A stretch of DNA of 64,000 bases from Anaeromyxobacter diazotrophicus (GCF_013340205.1 NZ_BJTG01000003.1:434001-498000); one strand, 5' to 3'. Shown: positions 54,285-63,569, numbered from the stretch's first letter. The notes: generated by a model not told the origin, from the sequence alone. Made by a program: numbers and translations.

Positions 54285-55798
54285 AGGTCGTGCCCCGCGT
54301 AGGAGAGGTTGAAGCTCTTGTTGCAGAGCGGGAAGTCGCTCACCTGCTCGCCGCGCAGCGCCTGGGCGAGCCCCATCCAGTTGTGGAACGAGGGGTCCTT
54401 CACCTTGTAGCGCCCGAGCCGGCCCTGGTCGTCCGTCAGCGCGACGTGGGCGATCTCGCCGCGCCAGCCCTCGACCATCGAGACGGCCAGCCGCCCCGGA
54501 GGGAGCGCCGGGAGCGCGGCGCGCACCGGGCCCTCCGGGAGGCCGCGCAGGTGATCGAGCACGAAGCCGGCGCTCCGGTCGATCTCGAGCCACCGCACCC
54601 AGGCCCGGGCGAAGACGTCGCCCGACTCGCCGGTCGCGACCGGCAGGTGGGTGAAGCGGTAGAGGCCGAACGGGTGGTCCCGCCGGACGTCGCGCGAGGC
54701 GCCCGAGGCGCGCGCCGCCGGGCCCACCAGCCCGAGCGCGTCGCACAGCTCGCGCGAGACGACGCCGGTGCCGTCGGTGCGGTTGCGGGCCGAGGGCGAG
54801 CGGAAGAGGAGCGCCACCGACTCGCGCACCCGCGCGAAGGCGTTCGCCAGCTTGTCGGCGAGCCGCGCCGCGTCGCCGGCGGACAGGTCCACCCGCACGC
54901 CGCCGGGGACGAGCAGGCCGCGGCCGAAGCGGTTCCCGCACAGCTCGGCGGTGGCGTTGAGGAACTCGGCCCGCAGCGCGCCGCAGCCGGCGGCGGTGGG
55001 CTGGAACCCGACGTCGCCGGCGATGGCGCCCAAATCGCCCACGTGGTTCGCGAGCCGCTCCAGCTCGAGCGCGATCCCGCGCAGGTAGGAGCCGCGCGGC
55101 GGGGCCTCGACGCCCGCCAGCGCCTCCATCGCGCGGCAGAAGGCGAGCCCGTGGCCGATGGAGGTGTCGCCGGCGAGGCTCTCCGCCAGGCGCAGCGCGC
55201 GCGGCAGGCTCGCCCCCTCCAGCAGCCGCTCCGCGCCGCGGTGCTGGTAGCCGAGGCTGATCTCGAGGTGGAGCACCTGCTCGCCGTGGCACTGGAAGCG
55301 GAAGTGGCCGGGCTCGATGATCCCGGCGTGCACCGGGCCGACCGCCACCTCGTGGATCTCCTCGCCCTCGACCCGGAAGAACGGGTAGTCGCCCGGGATG
55401 TCGGGGAAGGGCTCGCTGCGGCCGAAGGCGTCCCGCACCGGCATCCGGGCGTGCTCGAACCGCAGCGGCTTCAGCCAGGGGTGGCCCTCCGGGACCACGC
55501 CGTACTGCTCGGCCAGCTCGCGCTCGAAGGCCTGCAGCGCGGGGAACTCGTCCGACAGCGAGGGCCAGCGGGCGCCGACCACGGTGGAGAGGAGCCCGAG
55601 CCGGCTCTCGCGGTCGTCCGCGAGGACCGCCGTGACCAGCACCCGGTTCTCCTCGTGGCGCCGGCCGAAGAGCGCCGAGACGCGGCCGCCGGCCGCGATG
55701 GCCTGGCACAGCCCGTCCTGGAAGCGGTCCACCGGGACGAGCGGGACCTCGCGCGCCTCCACCGCCTCGCCGTTCCACGTCTCGAGCAGGCCGGACAC
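54281..55798 (-). CDS. ehrL: Ehr complex large subunit: NuoC-NuoD/HycE-like, lacking NiFe ligands
   Basis: 505 residues. Residues ~1-130 are NuoC-like (FERELAEQYGVVPEGHPWLKPLRF); the rest is NuoD/HycE-like (GPVHAGIIEPGHFRF, LGYQHRGAERLLEG, RGIALELERLANHVGDLGAI, WRGEIAHVALTDDQGRLGRY). Where group 4 hydrogenases have ER-x-C-G-I-C, this protein reads ESLAGDTSIGH, and the C-terminal DPCxxC is replaced by FPLCNKS. A nickel-iron site therefore cannot form. This matches the Ehr (energy-converting hydrogenase-related) group described between complex I and hydrogenases. GTG start is one base past the previous stop. Confidence 0.88.
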   Translation of the reverse strand: MSGLLETWNGEAVEAREVPLVPVDRFQDGLCQAIAAGGRVSALFGRRHEENRVLVTAVLADDRESRLGLLSTVVGARWPSLSDEFPALQAFERELAEQYGVVPEGHPWLKPLRFEHARMPVRDAFGRSEPFPDIPGDYPFFRVEGEEIHEVAVGPVHAGIIEPGHFRFQCHGEQVLHLEISLGYQHRGAERLLEGASLPRALRLAESLAGDTSIGHGLAFCRAMEALAGVEAPPRGSYLRGIALELERLANHVGDLGAIAGDVGFQPTAAGCGALRAEFLNATAELCGNRFGRGLLVPGGVRVDLSAGDAARLADKLANAFARVRESVALLFRSPSARNRTDGTGVVSRELCDALGLVGPAARASGASRDVRRDHPFGLYRFTHLPVATGESGDVFARAWVRWLEIDRSAGFVLDHLRGLPEGPVRAALPALPPGRLAVSMVEGWRGEIAHVALTDDQGRLGRYKVKDPSFHNWMGLAQALRGEQVSDFPLCNKSFNLSYAGHDL

Positions 55799-55799
55799 G

Positions 55800-57224
55800 C
55801 TAACCCCCCACCCGCGCCGCGGCGGCGTCGAAGAGGCTCGCCAGCTCCCGCGGCAGGAAGAGCCCGAGCAGGAGCACCACCGCCATCAGGAAGAGCGGCG
55901 GCCCGGCGGTGAGCCAGCTGTCGCCGTGCGCCTTCACCTCCGGCGCGCCGGCCGGGTCGCCCAGCACCACCTTCAGCACGGTGGCGCCCATCCCCACGAA
56001 GATGATGGAGAGGAAGGCGAGGTAGAGCGCGCCCACCACCCAGCGGCCGCCGCCCAGCGCGCCGTTCAGGATGGAGAACTCGGAGAAGAACGGGCCGAAC
56101 GGCGGCGAGCCGGTGACGGCCAGGAACCCGGCCAGGAAGAGCGGGCCCGAGACCGGCAGGCGCCGCGCCGCGCCCCGCACGTCGTCGACGCGCTTCGAGC
56201 CGTAGGAGCGGTGGAGGTTGCCGGCGGTGAGGAACAGGACGCCCTTGGTGAGCCCGTTGTTGACGGTGTGGAACATGGCGCCGGAGGCGGCCGCCCCGCC
56301 CAGCCCGAGCCCCAGGGTGAGGATGCCCATGTGCTCGACCGACGAGTAGGCCAGCATGCGCTTGAAGTCGCGCTGGCCGATCATGAACACCGCCGCGAGC
56401 GCCATCGAGAGGAGCCCGATGCCCACCAGCGCGTCGCGCGCGAAGGGCGCCTCGCCGGCCGCGGAGCACACCTGCAGCACGCGGGCGAGCGCGACGAACC
56501 CGACGCTCGTCACGCCGCCGGAGAGGAGCGCGCCCAGGACGCCGGGCGCCTCGCCGTAGGCGTCGGGCTTCCAGGAGTGGAGGGGCGCGAGGCCCATCTT
56601 CGTGCCGTAGCCGACCAGCAGGAACACGAAGCCGGCCCGGACCCAGGGCGACGAGAGCGCGGCGCCGGCGCGGGTGAGGTCGCCGAGGAGCAGCGAGCGC
56701 GGCCCCCCCGGGCCGGCGCCGGCCAGCGCCAGGAAGAAGGTGCCGAGCAGCGCCAGCGCGATGCCGAGCGAGCAGACGAGGAGGTACTTCCAGGCCGCCT
56801 CGAGCGAGCGCGCGGTCTTGTCGAAGTAGATGAGCGGCGCGGTGGAGAGGGTGGTGAGCTCGATGGCCACCCAGAGCAGGCCGAGGTGCTGCGACAGGGT
56901 CACCACCGTCATGGCGGAGAGCAGGACGAGCAGCCCGCCCACGAAGACGCGGTTGTCGCGGTCGGGGCGGCGCTTCAGGTAGCCCTGCGCGTAGACGGCG
57001 CAGACGCAGAAGAGCGCGCTCGTCATGGGCAGGACGATCCGCGCCAGCGGGTCGAGCTCGAGCCAGCCGCCGAGCGCCGGGCCCGGCCGCGTCACCCAGA
57101 GGACGGCGACGCCGCCGAGGTGGAGGACCGCCCCCGCCAGCAGCGCGAGCGGCCGGCGCGCCTGCGAGGGTCCGGCGAAGGCGACCGCCGCGAGCGCGAG
57201 CGGGGCGAGGATGACGAAGAACAT
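55800..57224 (-). CDS. Ehr complex antiporter-like subunit (HyfF/NuoN-like)
   Basis: 474 residues, about 13-14 TM helices of the Mrp/NuoL-M-N proton-translocating family (PF00361). Key residues are the TM5 Glu in LLWVAIELTTLSTAPLIYF, the Lys in GYGTKMGLAPLHSW, and the Lys in QRDFKRMLAYSSVEHMG followed by GAMFHTVNNGLTKGVLFLTA. It is the smallest of three antiporter-like subunits in the operon. The ATG lies 6 bases after the HyfE-like stop. Confidence 0.88.
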   Translation of the reverse strand: MFFVILAPLALAAVAFAGPSQARRPLALLAGAVLHLGGVAVLWVTRPGPALGGWLELDPLARIVLPMTSALFCVCAVYAQGYLKRRPDRDNRVFVGGLLVLLSAMTVVTLSQHLGLLWVAIELTTLSTAPLIYFDKTARSLEAAWKYLLVCSLGIALALLGTFFLALAGAGPGGPRSLLLGDLTRAGAALSSPWVRAGFVFLLVGYGTKMGLAPLHSWKPDAYGEAPGVLGALLSGGVTSVGFVALARVLQVCSAAGEAPFARDALVGIGLLSMALAAVFMIGQRDFKRMLAYSSVEHMGILTLGLGLGGAAASGAMFHTVNNGLTKGVLFLTAGNLHRSYGSKRVDDVRGAARRLPVSGPLFLAGFLAVTGSPPFGPFFSEFSILNGALGGGRWVVGALYLAFLSIIFVGMGATVLKVVLGDPAGAPEVKAHGDSWLTAGPPLFLMAVVLLLGLFLPRELASLFDAAAARVGG

Positions 57225-57230
57225 CGGCGG

Positions 57231-57878
57231 TCAATCCTTCAACGCGGAGAGCTTCTCCGTGTCGAGCGACGAGAACTCGCGGTTGATGTGGAACATGACG
57301 ATCCCCATCACGAACACCGCCGCGAAGAGGTCGAGCAGCACGCCGGCCTCGACCATGGTCGGCATGAAGTCCGAGAGGAGCAGGCCGAAGACGAACACGC
57401 CGTTCTCCAGCACCAGGAACCCGATCACCTGGGAGACCGCCTTGCGCCGCGACACGACGAGCAGGAGGCCGGTCCACACCGTGGAGAGCGCGGTGGGCAC
57501 GATGAAGTCGTGCTTCTCGGGGGTGGGCAGCGGCATGGCGCTCGAGAAGGCGAAGGCGAGCGCGACCCCCAGGCCGCCCAGGATGAGCGACGGGATGAAC
57601 CCGACGATGGGCTCCACCTCGCGGCGGATGGCGGCCTCGCGGATGGCCCACAGGAGCAGCCACGGGATGACGACGCCCTTCACCACCAGCGCGCCGACGG
57701 AGAGGGCGAGGACGTGGCCGAGCTCGGCGGCGTGCGAGGCGAGGAGCAGCGGCAGGACCGCCAGCAGCGCGCCCTGGGCGGCGGCGGCGCGGATGACGGC
57801 CTTGAGGCGGCTCGACGCGAGCAGGAAGAAGTCGAGGACCACCACCAGGATGAACACCATCTCGGTCCAGGCGGACAT
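57231..57878 (-). CDS. Ehr complex HyfE-like membrane subunit (NuoK-related)
   Basis: 215 residues with about six TM helices. The pattern of HyfE proteins is seen in ALSVGALVVKGVVIPWLLLW, RRKAVSQVIGFLVLENGVFVFGLLL with a conserved Glu in LEN, and MVEAGVLLDLFAAVFVMGIVMFHI. NuoK homologues carry similar Glu residues in the proton path. Starts 5 bases after the HyfC-like stop; GGTGA-rich leader. Confidence 0.85.
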   Translation of the reverse strand: MSAWTEMVFILVVVLDFFLLASSRLKAVIRAAAAQGALLAVLPLLLASHAAELGHVLALSVGALVVKGVVIPWLLLWAIREAAIRREVEPIVGFIPSLILGGLGVALAFAFSSAMPLPTPEKHDFIVPTALSTVWTGLLLVVSRRKAVSQVIGFLVLENGVFVFGLLLSDFMPTMVEAGVLLDLFAAVFVMGIVMFHINREFSSLDTEKLSALKD

Positions 57879-57883
57879 GGAGG

Positions 57884-58795
57884 TCACCGGAGCAGGAGGA
57901 CGAGGCCGAAGGCGGAGAGGACGGACGCGCCCACCAGGAGTTGCGGCACCCGCACCAGCCGCAGCCGCGCCATGATCGACTCGATGACCCCGACCAGCGC
58001 CGCGAACCCCGCCAGCCCGGCCAGGAACATCGCCAGCCCGGCCAGGCCCTCGACCGGGAAGCCGAGGACGAGCCGGACGAAGAGCGCGCCGAACAGGAAC
58101 AGCTTGAGCGACGCGCCGTAGAGGATGAGCGCGAGGTCCGGCCCGGAGTGGTCGAGCACCATGACCTCGTGGATCATGGTGAGCTCGAGGTGGGTGTTGG
58201 GGTCGTCCACCGGGATGCGCGCGTTCTCGGCCAGCGCCACCACGAAGAGCGCGATGGCGGTGAGCAGGAGCGCCGGGGCGGCGCGCCCCCAGGCGAGCGG
58301 GAGGGCCGGGCCGAACATCCCGCCCAGCGAGAGCGACCCGGTGGCGCGCGCCAGGGTCATGAGGCAGAGGAAGAGGGCGGGCTCCGCCAGGCTGGAGAAG
58401 GTCACCTCGCGCGCGGCGCCCATGCCCTCGAAGGACGAGCCGGTGTCGAGCGCGGCGAGCACGGTGAAGAAGCGCGCCAGCCCGAGCAGGTAGGCGAAGA
58501 GGACGAAGTCGCCCGCGAACCCGATCGCGGCCGGCGCGCCGCCGAAGGGGGTGAGCAGGCCGGCGGTGGCCACCGCGGCGAGGCCCACCACCGGGCCGGC
58601 GCGGAACACCCAGGTCGTGGTGCGGCTGTAGACGGCGCCCTTGCGCAGCAGCCGCGCCAGGTCGGCGTAGAGCTGCCACGGCGGCGGCCCCTCGCGCCCG
58701 GCGAAGCGCGACTTCACGCGGTTCACGATCCCGAGCAGGAGCGGCGGGAGGGCGAGGAAGGCCGCCAGGTAGGCGAGGGCGAGGAGCATCGTCAC
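57884..58795 (-). CDS. Ehr complex HyfC/NuoH-like membrane subunit
   Basis: 303 residues, ~8 TM helices, the quinone-chamber/anchor subunit that joins the membrane and peripheral arms. Motifs are LLGIVNRVKSRFAGREGPPP, WQLYADLARLLRKGAVYS, and the ENARIPVDDPNTHLELTMIHE acidic loop typical of HycD/NuoH. GTG at 58795 is chosen because GGTGGT lies 7 bases upstream; an ATG two codons later is the alternative. Confidence 0.88.
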   Translation of the reverse strand: MTMLLALAYLAAFLALPPLLLGIVNRVKSRFAGREGPPPWQLYADLARLLRKGAVYSRTTTWVFRAGPVVGLAAVATAGLLTPFGGAPAAIGFAGDFVLFAYLLGLARFFTVLAALDTGSSFEGMGAAREVTFSSLAEPALFLCLMTLARATGSLSLGGMFGPALPLAWGRAAPALLLTAIALFVVALAENARIPVDDPNTHLELTMIHEVMVLDHSGPDLALILYGASLKLFLFGALFVRLVLGFPVEGLAGLAMFLAGLAGFAALVGVIESIMARLRLVRVPQLLVGASVLSAFGLVLLLR

Positions 58796-58800
58796 GGGCT

Positions 58801-60780
58801 TTACCACCAGAGGAAGCGCCAGGCGAGGAGGGCGAGGAGGGTGAGGCCGACGAGCAGCGCCTGCCCCTGCACCTGGCCGCGGTGGAGGCGCCGCACGCGC
58901 TCCGCGCCCCAGCTCGCGCTCGCGAGCAGGGGCAGGAGCGCGACGTCGAGGACGGTGTCGGGGACGTGCGAGCTGAAGGTGGCGCGCCGCGGGAAGGGGC
59001 CGCGCGGCGGCTCGACGCGGGCGCGGGGGAAGAACGCCCAGCCGAAGCGCAGGGTCAGCATCTCGGCGAAGGAGGAGCCGGTGTACTGCATCCGCGCGGT
59101 GGGCCGGGTGTAGCCGCAGCCCCACGTCTCGGCCGCCGGCGCCCCGCGCGCGCGCCGCCGCCGCCAGGCGGCGAGGAGCCCGGCCGCCGCGAGGAGCACG
59201 GCGGCGCAGCCGGTGAGGGCGCTCGCGGAGTCCACCGCGGACCGCGCCGCCCCGGCGGCGAGGCCGGCCGCCGGGGGCGCCCAGGCCGAGGCCGCCCGGC
59301 GCAGCGCCGGCAGGAGCAGCCCGGGGAAGAGGCCGATGAGCACGCAGCAGGCGGCGAGCCCCGCCATGGGGGCGAGCATCGCCCGCGCCGCCTCGTGCGC
59401 GCGCGCGCCCTGGTCCGAGCGCGGCGTCCCCAGGAAGACCGTCCCGAACACCTTCGCGAAGCAGGCCGCCGCGAGGCCGCCCACCAGGGCCAGCGCCGGC
59501 GCCGCCAGCGCGGCCCACGCCGCCAGCGACGGGGCCGACAGCGCCCGCAGCGCCCCGAGGTAGACGAGCCACTCGGAGACGAAGCCGTTGAGCGGCGGGA
59601 GCGCGCTGATGGCGACCGCGCCGAGCAGGAACAGCGCCGCGGTGAGCGGCATCGCGCGCGCCAGGCCCCCCAGCCGGTCGAGCTCGCGCGTCCCGCAGGC
59701 GTGGTCGACCGCGCCGGCGCCGAGGAAGAGCAGCGCCTTGAAGAGCGCGTGGTTCACGACGTGGAGCGCGCCGCCGGCGAAGCCGAGCAGGACCAGGGCG
59801 GGATCGCCCACGGCGCGGCCCACCAGCGCGAGCCCGATCCCCATGGCGATGATGCCGACGTTCTCCACCGAGTGGTAGGCGAGCAGGCGCTTCAGGTCGT
59901 GCTGCGCCAGCGCGAAGGCGACCCCCAGCACCGCCGAGGCGGCGCCCACCGCGAGGAGCGCGAGCCCCCAGCCGAGCGGCGGGGCGGCGAAGAAGCCGGT
60001 CACGCGCAAGATCCCGTAGAGGCCGGTCTTGAGCAGGACGCCCGAGAGGAGCGCCGAGACGTGGCTGGGCGCGGCGGCGTGCGCGCCGGGGAGCCAGAAG
60101 TGGAGCGGCATGAGCCCGGCCTTGAGGCCGAACCCGAGCAGCGCCAGCGCGAACACCCCCCAGGTCGCGGGCAGGCCCGCGCCGGCCATGCGCGCGAAGT
60201 CGAAGGAGCCGGCCGCGCTCCCGAGCAGCGCGAAGAGCGCGAAGAGCGCCAGGGTGCCGACGTGGGTCGCGGCCAGGTAGACGAAGCCCGCGCGCTGCAC
60301 CTCCGGCTTCTCCTGCTCGGTGAGCACGAGCAGGAAGCCGCACAGCGCCATCACCTCCCAGGCGGCGAGGAACAGCATCGCGTTGGCCGCCAGCACCACC
60401 AGCGCCATCGCGCCGGTGACGAGCCCGTAGAACCCCTGCAGCCGGAGCGCCTGCGCGCCGCGGCGCGCCTGCGCGAAGTAGGCGAGGCCGTAGACCGAGC
60501 CCGCCGCCGGGATCCCGAACACGGGCAGGAGGAAGACCGCGCCCAGCGCGTCCAGGCGCACCGCGAGCGCGCCGCCCGGGACGCTCCAGCGGGCGTGCAG
60601 CCCGGCCGGCGCCGCGCCGCCGAGCGCCAGGGCGGCGCCGGCGATCCCGAGCGCCGCCCCGGCCACGAGCACCGCGCAGGCGGCGCGCTGGGCGAGGGCG
60701 GGCGCGCGCCGCAGCGCGAGCGCGGCACCTCCGGAGCAGGACGCCAGCACGAGACCCGCGAGGACGAGGGCGAGGCTCAC
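58801..60780 (-). CDS. Ehr complex antiporter-like subunit (HyfB/NuoL-like), proximal copy
   Basis: 659 residues, ~16 TM helices. Proton-path motifs: TM5 Glu in LFLAAWEVMALCGFLLV, Lys in GFGLKAGLMPLHFWLP, His/Lys in QHDLKRLLAYHSVENVG, GALHVVNHALFKALLFLGAG. The C-terminal extension has ETWGCGYTRPTARMQYTGSS, characteristic of HyfB/HycC and shared with the next gene. GTG start at 60780, 10 bases after the upstream stop. It is a paralogue of 60791..62788. Confidence 0.88.
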   Translation of the reverse strand: MSLALVLAGLVLASCSGGAALALRRAPALAQRAACAVLVAGAALGIAGAALALGGAAPAGLHARWSVPGGALAVRLDALGAVFLLPVFGIPAAGSVYGLAYFAQARRGAQALRLQGFYGLVTGAMALVVLAANAMLFLAAWEVMALCGFLLVLTEQEKPEVQRAGFVYLAATHVGTLALFALFALLGSAAGSFDFARMAGAGLPATWGVFALALLGFGLKAGLMPLHFWLPGAHAAAPSHVSALLSGVLLKTGLYGILRVTGFFAAPPLGWGLALLAVGAASAVLGVAFALAQHDLKRLLAYHSVENVGIIAMGIGLALVGRAVGDPALVLLGFAGGALHVVNHALFKALLFLGAGAVDHACGTRELDRLGGLARAMPLTAALFLLGAVAISALPPLNGFVSEWLVYLGALRALSAPSLAAWAALAAPALALVGGLAAACFAKVFGTVFLGTPRSDQGARAHEAARAMLAPMAGLAACCVLIGLFPGLLLPALRRAASAWAPPAAGLAAGAARSAVDSASALTGCAAVLLAAAGLLAAWRRRRARGAPAAETWGCGYTRPTARMQYTGSSFAEMLTLRFGWAFFPRARVEPPRGPFPRRATFSSHVPDTVLDVALLPLLASASWGAERVRRLHRGQVQGQALLVGLTLLALLAWRFLWW

Positions 60781-60790
60781 GCGGCCGCTC

Positions 60791-62788
60791 TCATGGCGCT
60801 CGCAGGACGAGCAGCGCGGCGAAGGCGAGGAGGGTCGCGACCGTGTAGACGAGCTGGAGGTTGAGCCGCTGGGCCTGGTAGCGGCGCAGGCGGCTGGCGC
60901 GGTCGCCGAAGGCGCGGAAGAGCGGGTCGAAGAGCCGCGTGCGCGCCGGGTCGCGCGCCTCGAACCGCGCCGAGGCGCGGGCGGGCAGGACGCCCTTCGG
61001 CGGCACGACGCGGCCTCGCGGCTGCAGGAGGCGCGGGGCGAGGCCCGACAGGAAGAGCTGCCCGAACGAGGCGCCGGTGTACTGCACCCGCGGGCTCGGG
61101 CGGGTGAAGCCGCAGCCCCAGGTCTCGCTGGCGGCGACGGGCCGGCCCCGGCGCGCGCGCCGCGCGAAGAGCGCGAGGGCACCGGCCACGAGGAGCAGCG
61201 CGGCGAAGCCCAGCCGGACCGGCACCGCCAGCGCGTGCACCGCCGGCGCGAGGTGGGCGGCCGCCCGCGCCCCGCCCACCTGCGCCAGGGCGGGCGCGGC
61301 GAGCCGGAGCGCGAGGTCCGGAAAGAGCCCGAGCGCGGCGCAGAGCGCCGCCAGCGCGGCGAGCGGCGCCCACAGCCCGCGCGAGGGCTCGTGGGCCGCC
61401 GCGGCCTCCGGGCTGCGCGGCTCGCCGAGGAGCGCGATCCCGCCCAGGCGCGCGAAGGCGAGCGCCGCGACCCCGCCCACGAACGCGAGCGTCGCCACCG
61501 CCACCCAGGCCACGATCGACGCGCCGCCGGGCGCGGTGGCGGCCGTCCGCAGGAGGCCGAGGTAGACGAGCCACTCGGAGGAGAAGCCGTTGAGCGGCGG
61601 GAGCGCTGCCAGCGCCGCCAGCCCGAGGAGGAACAGGCTCGCCGTGCGCGGCAGGCGGGCGAGGAGCCCGCCCATGCGCTCGAGGTCGCGGCCGTGCGCG
61701 GCGTGCGCCACCGCCCCCGCGCCCATGAAGGCGAGGCCCTTCATGAAGGCGTGGTTCCAGACGTGGAGGAGCGCCCCCGCCCAGGCGAGCGCCGCCACCG
61801 CGGGCTCGCCGCGCGCGCCGGCCGCCACCGCCAGCCCGACGCCGAGCGCGATGATCCCGACGTTCTCCACGCTCGAGTAGGCGAGGACCCGCTTCACGTC
61901 GCGCTGGCCGAGCGCGAGCGTGATGGCGGCGAGCGCTCCGGCGAGCCCGACGCCGCCCAGCACCAGCCCGAACCCGGCCGGCGCGGGGGCGAGCCACAGG
62001 AGCGCGCGGAGGATCCCGTAGACGCCGGTCTTGATCATGACGCCGGAGAGGAGCGCCGAGATGTGGCTCGGGGCGGCGGGGTGCGCCTCGGGCAGCCAGA
62101 CGTGGAGCGGGACGAGGCCGGCCTTGGTGCCGAAGCCCACCACCGCCAGCGCGAAGAGGAGGGCGGCCGGGACGGCCGGACCGGCGCCGCGCGCCGCCGC
62201 GAACGCCTCGAAGTCGAACGACCCCGCCTGGCGCCCGAGCAGCACGAAGAGCGCGAAGAGGAAGGCGGTGCCGAGGTGCGAGGCGACGAGGTAGACGAGC
62301 CCGGCGCCGCGCACCTCCGCGTCCTCGTGCTCGAAGACGACCAGCAGGAACGAGGCGGCCGCCATCACCTCCCACGCCACCAGGAACAGCACCGCCTGGC
62401 GCGCCGAGAAGACGAGCGCCATCGCGGCGAGGAGCAGATTCTGGAAGAAGAGGAAGCCCGGCAGCCCGCGCCGCCCGAGGTGCGGCCGCATGTAGGCGTG
62501 GCCGAAGATCGCGGCGGGGATGGCCAGCGCGAAGAGCGCCACCTCGAAGAAGGCGGAGAGCGGGTCGAGCCCCACGCGGAAGGCGGCGAGCGGCGCGGTC
62601 CAGGGCAGGGTGAAGAGCTGCTCGCCGCCGCCGGCGAGCGCGGCCAGGGCGGCCGCCAGGCCGAGCGCGCTGCCCGCCACCGCGCTGGCGGTGCCGGCGC
62701 GCAGCGCGAGCGCCGGCCAGCGCCCGAGCGCGAGCGCGGCGAGGCCGCCCAGGAGGAGCAGGGCGAGCGCGGCGAGGTGGAGGGTCAC
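60791..62788 (-). CDS. Ehr complex antiporter-like subunit (HyfB/NuoL-like), distal copy
   Basis: 665 residues, ~16 TM helices. Same motif set as its paralogue: LFLVAWEVMAAASFLLV, GFGTKAGLVPLHVWLPEAHP, QRDVKRVLAYSSVENVG, LHVWNHAFMKGLAFMGAG, and the C-terminal ETWGCGFTRPSPRVQYTGAS. With the HyfF-like protein it makes three antiporter-type channels, as in complex I, suggesting strong ion pumping. GTG at 62788 overlaps the stop of the EIIA gene (GTGA). Confidence 0.88.
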   Translation of the reverse strand: MTLHLAALALLLLGGLAALALGRWPALALRAGTASAVAGSALGLAAALAALAGGGEQLFTLPWTAPLAAFRVGLDPLSAFFEVALFALAIPAAIFGHAYMRPHLGRRGLPGFLFFQNLLLAAMALVFSARQAVLFLVAWEVMAAASFLLVVFEHEDAEVRGAGLVYLVASHLGTAFLFALFVLLGRQAGSFDFEAFAAARGAGPAVPAALLFALAVVGFGTKAGLVPLHVWLPEAHPAAPSHISALLSGVMIKTGVYGILRALLWLAPAPAGFGLVLGGVGLAGALAAITLALGQRDVKRVLAYSSVENVGIIALGVGLAVAAGARGEPAVAALAWAGALLHVWNHAFMKGLAFMGAGAVAHAAHGRDLERMGGLLARLPRTASLFLLGLAALAALPPLNGFSSEWLVYLGLLRTAATAPGGASIVAWVAVATLAFVGGVAALAFARLGGIALLGEPRSPEAAAAHEPSRGLWAPLAALAALCAALGLFPDLALRLAAPALAQVGGARAAAHLAPAVHALAVPVRLGFAALLLVAGALALFARRARRGRPVAASETWGCGFTRPSPRVQYTGASFGQLFLSGLAPRLLQPRGRVVPPKGVLPARASARFEARDPARTRLFDPLFRAFGDRASRLRRYQAQRLNLQLVYTVATLLAFAALLVLRAP

Positions 62789-63495
62789 GTGGGCTCCTCG
62801 GCGGGGCCGGCGCGCCGCTGCGCGAGGGCGGCCTCGACCCGGTCGAACGCCTCGAGCAGCGCGGGCTCGCCGGCGCGGGAGGCGACGAGCTCCGCCACCG
62901 CCGGGTCGCGCAGCGCCGCCGCGAGCACGGCCAGGAGGTGCAGGTGGACCCGCATCGAGCGGGAGACGAGCGTGAAGAGGGTGTGCACGGGGGCGCCGTC
63001 GAGCGCGTCGTAGGCGATGGGCTGCGCCAGGTACGACACCGCCACCATCGGCGCCGGCACCCGCAGCAGGATGGGGTTGCGCGGGTGCGGGATGGCGACG
63101 CCGTGGCCGAGCCCGGTGGAGCCGAGGTGCTCGCGCGCGAGCAACATCTGGTGGAGGAAGCCGCGGTCGACGGCCGGCGGCAGCCGCAGCGCGTCCACCA
63201 CCGCGCGCAGCACCGAGGCCTTGTCGGTCCCCGGGACGGCGTGCTGGACGCCGCCCGCGCGCACCGCCTCCGAGAGGCGGGGCAGCGCCGGGCCGCCCTC
63301 GTCCGGCTCGGCCAGCATCTCGGGGGGCACCGCCAGGCCGCGCGCCGCGGCGAACTCGAGCAGGTCGAAGCGGTCGAGCTGCCACTGCTCGTGGACGCGC
63401 CGGGCGGAGATCTCGCCCCGGCGGATCCACCGCGTCAGCGTGGCGTCGTCCACGCCCAGGAACTTGGCTGCGGAGCGGAGGTCGAGCTGCGTCAT
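62785..63495 (-). CDS. HTH-EIIA(Ntr) fusion protein (PtsN-like)
   Basis: 236 residues. Residues ~5-50 form an excisionase/MerR-like winged helix (AAKFLGVDDATLTRWIRRGE, then VHEQWQLDRFDLLEF). Residues ~85-225 are a PTS EIIA type-2 (PtsN) domain with the phospho-acceptor His in HGVAIPHPRNP and the family pattern YDALDGAPVHTLFTLVSRSM, HLHLLAVLAAALRDP. It probably senses the phosphorylation state of a PTS-Ntr chain and binds DNA or the complex. As first gene of the Ehr operon (overlapping by 4 bases) it is a likely regulator. Confidence 0.82.
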   Translation of the reverse strand: MTQLDLRSAAKFLGVDDATLTRWIRRGEISARRVHEQWQLDRFDLLEFAAARGLAVPPEMLAEPDEGGPALPRLSEAVRAGGVQHAVPGTDKASVLRAVVDALRLPPAVDRGFLHQMLLAREHLGSTGLGHGVAIPHPRNPILLRVPAPMVAVSYLAQPIAYDALDGAPVHTLFTLVSRSMRVHLHLLAVLAAALRDPAVAELVASRAGEPALLEAFDRVEAALAQRRAGPAEEPT

Positions 63496-63540
63496 CGCGA
63501 TGGGCGGGGCCTGAGGGGGCCGCACCGCCCGTGTCGCCGC

Positions 63541-63569
63541 ACACTACTCGTCCGGGGATCGTGGCGCAA
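63541..63569 (-). promoter_or_regulatory. Candidate promoter of the Ehr operon
   Basis: Minus-strand TTGCGC (63564-63569), 17 bases, TAGTGT (63541-63546), 45 bases before the ATG at 63495. Each hexamer matches consensus at three positions, which is usual here but not strong. Confidence 0.35.

Noticed and set aside
54281-55798. Functional [NiFe] hydrogenase large subunit
   Set aside because: Both CxxC nickel-iron motifs are missing; no maturation or endopeptidase gene is present.
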